Shown here one piece after another: positions 62,029-64,000 of a stretch of DNA of 64,000 nucleotides; position 1 is the first letter of the stretch; each line of letters opens with the position of its first letter. The stretch lies in NCBI RefSeq assembly GCF_035967765.1, contig NZ_JAYWIT010000004.1. One strand, written 5' to 3'. A program made the position numbers and the translations under genes. This DNA is from Conexibacter stalactiti (lineage in GTDB: Bacteria > Actinomycetota > Thermoleophilia > Solirubrobacterales > Solirubrobacteraceae). A model generated the notes under the pieces. That model had not been told where the DNA came from, did not search any database, and was given only the letters and a program-made list of their open reading frames with translations.

Positions 62029-62558
62029 CTGGTCGCCGACTCCTCCATCTCCCACACCTCGTTCGAGCGGAAGCCCGGGGTGCGGATCAGCTGGATCGCT
62101 CTGAACGGCGAGGTCCGCTCGACGTAGTAGCGGACGCCGTCGCGTCCCTCGATCGCCGTCACCGCGGCGTCCTGCTGACGCCACGAGAGCGCCCAGATGA
62201 TCGCGAAGCCGGCCGCGATCGCCGCGACCTGCGGGAGGAAGAGGGCGAGCACGCCGGCCGCGACCGTGCATGCCAGCAGCGGCCACAGGCGGTTGACGAG
62301 CACCCGCGCGGGGCTCACCTCCGGCAGCGACTGCGACGATCTCGCGTCGGCCAGCAGCCGCGCGATCGGCGGCGAGGTCTCGGCGCGTCTGCCGAGCACG
62401 ACGCCGACGCTGGCCGCGAGGATCCACCAGCCGGCCGCGAACGGCACCAGCAGCGGATCGTCGGCGCGGCTGGCGGCAAAGGCGGTCAGCGCCGCGAGCA
62501 CGGTCGCCGCGGCCGCGCTCGTCATCACGGTCGCCTTGAGGAAGTCCGTGAAGCGCAT
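62025..62558 (-). CDS. Four-span membrane protein, unknown
   Basis: 177 residues. Hydrophobic segments at about 12-30, 38-55, 88-105 and 107-125, then a soluble tail reading DGVRYYVERTSPFRAIQLIRTPGF. It lies between otsB and the glycosyltransferase in one transcript (18 bases from otsB). No family named. Confidence 0.72.
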   Translation of the reverse strand: MRFTDFLKATVMTSAAAATVLAALTAFAASRADDPLLVPFAAGWWILAASVGVVLGRRAETSPPIARLLADARSSQSLPEVSPARVLVNRLWPLLACTVAAGVLALFLPQVAAIAAGFAIIWALSWRQQDAAVTAIEGRDGVRYYVERTSPFRAIQLIRTPGFRSNEVWEMEESATS

Positions 62559-62576
62559 CGCCCTCGCCTGCCTCGC

Positions 62577-63419
62577 TCAGGTGGCGGGATCGTCGGCGAG
62601 CAGCCGTTCGAGCAGATGACGCACGCCGTCGGTGCCGTCGACGACGAGGTCGGCCTCCTCGGCCAGCTCGCTCGGCCCCTCCTCGGAGGCGACGCAGACG
62701 CGCAGCGCGTGGCGCACGCGACCCTCGGCGAGCATCTCGCCGAGCGCGCGGAAGGCGTCGAGGTCGGTCACGTCGTCGCCGACGTACAGCGCCGCGTCCA
62801 GCTCGGCGTGCTCGAGGAAGCTCAAGATCCCGGCGCCCTTGTCCATCCGCACCGGCGGCCGGACCTCCAGCACCTTGCGGCCCCAGTGGGTGCGCAGACC
62901 GCTCTGCTCGGCGCGGCCGGCGATCGTGTCGATCGCCGCGCGCGCGGCCTCCTCGTCGGGCGCGCCGCGCCAGTGGAAGGCGACGATCGAGCCCTTGTCC
63001 TCGATCCGCACCCGCAGCCGCCGCAGCTCGGCGTTGTCGGCGTCGCGTCCGAACGCCTGGATCCGCCGGCCCCAGTCGCGCACGGCCGGGTCGAGCACCG
63101 GCTCGATCCCGCCCGCTCTCAGCAGCTCGGTGCCGTGGCTGCCGATGTAGGAGATCGTCCCGATCGAGACGATCCGGCGCGCGTCGGAGGAGCGGCGCCC
63201 GCTGACGCACGCGACGTAGCCGTAGCGGCGCGCGATCTCGATCAGCAGCGAGCGCGTCGTCTCGGGCACGTGCGCGTCGTCGGCGTAGCGGACGATCGGC
63301 GCGAGCGTCCCGTCGATGTCGAGCAGGATCGCCGTGCGGGCCGGATCGGCACGCAGCGGAGCCAGCGCCTCGGCGAGCCGTGCGTCGGATGCTTCCGCCG
63401 TCGGTCTGGCGGGGGTCAC
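62577..63419 (-). CDS. otsB: Trehalose-phosphatase
   Basis: A 280-residue HAD phosphatase. Motif I LLDIDGTLAPI (nucleophile Asp), motif II within CVSGRRSSDARR, and motif IV YVGDDVTDLDAF. GSHGTELL fits OtsB. It converts trehalose-6-phosphate to trehalose. No otsA is in the window; the adjacent glycosyltransferase is GT4, not GT20. GTG start at 63419. Confidence 0.9.
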   Translation of the reverse strand: MTPARPTAEASDARLAEALAPLRADPARTAILLDIDGTLAPIVRYADDAHVPETTRSLLIEIARRYGYVACVSGRRSSDARRIVSIGTISYIGSHGTELLRAGGIEPVLDPAVRDWGRRIQAFGRDADNAELRRLRVRIEDKGSIVAFHWRGAPDEEAARAAIDTIAGRAEQSGLRTHWGRKVLEVRPPVRMDKGAGILSFLEHAELDAALYVGDDVTDLDAFRALGEMLAEGRVRHALRVCVASEEGPSELAEEADLVVDGTDGVRHLLERLLADDPAT

Positions 63420-63486
63420 CCGACCTAGTATGGCGACCCGGCTGCGCGGCCGCCGCTCGGAGGTCCGGCTGCAACGGCGCTTGCTC

Positions 63487-64000
63487 TCAGCCGCAGCGTC
63501 CGCGCCCGCCGCTCTGCACGCCGAACTCGGCCGCCCAGGTGGCGCGCGCGCCGTCGCCGCCGGCCGGCGCGCCCTCGACGGCGGCGAGGCCGACGTCGCG
63601 GAACCCCGCCCGCAGCACGTTCTCGCGGTGGCCGCTGCTGTTCATCCAGGCGTTCACGACCCAGGCGGCATCGCCGGCCGGCGCGACGCCCCAGGCGAGG
63701 TTCTCGCCGACCGTCCAGCGCGCCGACGGCGGCGCGTAGCCGGTCGCGAGGATCCGGTCGGAGAAGCTGCGACCGTCGGGCGAGCTGTGCTCGAAGTAGC
63801 GCCGCCGGACCATGTCGCGCGCGTGGTCCGCGGCGGCGCGTGCGAGGCAGCGGTTGGCGCGCAGCGGGCGCGCGCCGGCACGGGCCCGCTCGCGGTTGAG
63901 CAGGCACAGCAGCGCCTGCTCGGAGCGCGCGGCGGAGACGGCCGCCGCCGGCATCGCGGTGGCGGCGGGGCAGGCGGCGGCGTCGCTCTGCGCGGCCGAC
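63487..64000 (-). CDS. CAP/SCP-domain exported protein (N-terminus beyond window edge)
   Basis: The frame runs in from base 64000 without a start, so the signal peptide is probably outside the window; an internal ATG at 63954 is unlikely to be the true start. CAP motifs: LLNRERARAG, HARDMVRRRYFEHSSPDG, VGENLAWG and MNSSGHRENVL. A Cys before the domain may pair with Cys in LLCLLN. CAP proteins are secreted and can bind lipids or cleave peptides; the role is unknown. Confidence 0.85.
   Translation of the reverse strand, partial: SAAQSDAAACPAATAMPAAAVSAARSEQALLCLLNRERARAGARPLRANRCLARAAADHARDMVRRRYFEHSSPDGRSFSDRILATGYAPPSARWTVGENLAWGVAPAGDAAWVVNAWMNSSGHRENVLRAGFRDVGLAAVEGAPAGGDGARATWAAEFGVQSGGRGRCG

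Overview
This 64 kb window comes from a very GC-rich chromosome. The gene content fits an actinobacterium of the Thermoleophilia, most likely Solirubrobacterales (Conexibacter or Solirubrobacter type): a fused CobA-HemD next to cytochrome c maturation genes, an eukaryote-like IleS, DUF2236 and HdeD-like proteins, and secreted proteins with collagen-like tails. That placement rests on gene content and base composition only. Codons are almost all G/C-ending, except that AGA is used often for arginine. I found no rRNA, tRNA, CRISPR array, insertion sequence, integrase or prophage gene. The genes are packed tightly, many with 1-4 nt start/stop overlaps, and no gap exceeds 300 bases.

Region by region. 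1-4.6 kb: a GNAT acetyltransferase cut by the left edge, a TlpA-type lipoprotein, and a large superfamily II helicase with a long Ala/Arg tail. 4.6-12.6 kb: a minus-strand operon moaC-mog-ccmA-ccmB-ccmC-ccmD-hemA-hemC-cobA/hemD-birA for molybdopterin, haem export, tetrapyrrole synthesis and biotinylation. 12.7-15.7 kb: an ECF sigma factor fused to a class I glutamine amidotransferase, a precorrin-2 dehydrogenase with an N-terminal Cys cluster, and an APH(6)-like kinase. 15.7-23.6 kb: housekeeping genes (DUF2236, rarA, a serine hydrolase, an M20 peptidase, nicotinate phosphoribosyltransferase, methylmalonyl-CoA epimerase, PAP2, ychF). 23.4-24.1 kb: a lower-GC pair, a membrane protein and a 44-residue protein.

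24-35.5 kb holds a 5'-3' exonuclease, a secreted beta-propeller, a divergent cupin/LuxR pair, a MaoC hydratase, an AlsS-like acetolactate synthase, an acetyltransferase, a Tat-exported glycoside hydrolase, fumarase, an odd alpha/beta hydrolase and a lipoprotein. 35.6-40.3 kb is a signalling island: a BldC-like HTH protein, a membrane HD-GYP phosphodiesterase, and two MerR regulators with cobalamin-domain-like halves that lack the B12-ligand motif, with a zinc-ribbon/PAS-like protein between them. 40.3-49.7 kb: ileS, a GntR/FCD regulator, two orphan NarL-type regulators, a divergent MarR pair, clpP, an ArsR/AHSA1 module with matching operators, a PPTase and thioredoxin. 49.8-52.2 kb: PolX and an HdeD-like protein.

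52.2-61 kb: two tandem paralogues of about 1,420 residues. Each combines an NAGPA-type phosphodiester glycosidase, a metallophosphoesterase, beta-sandwich domains and a collagen-like stretch, and the first is preceded by a Pho-box-like set of 11-bp repeats. 61-64 kb: a glycosyltransferase, a membrane protein, trehalose-phosphatase and a CAP-domain protein cut by the right edge.

The strongest candidates for new biology are the sigma factor-amidotransferase fusion (12731-13876), the CarH-like/zinc-ribbon regulator cluster (37755-40247), and the duplicated collagen-tailed phosphodiesterases with their putative Pho box (52247-60988).
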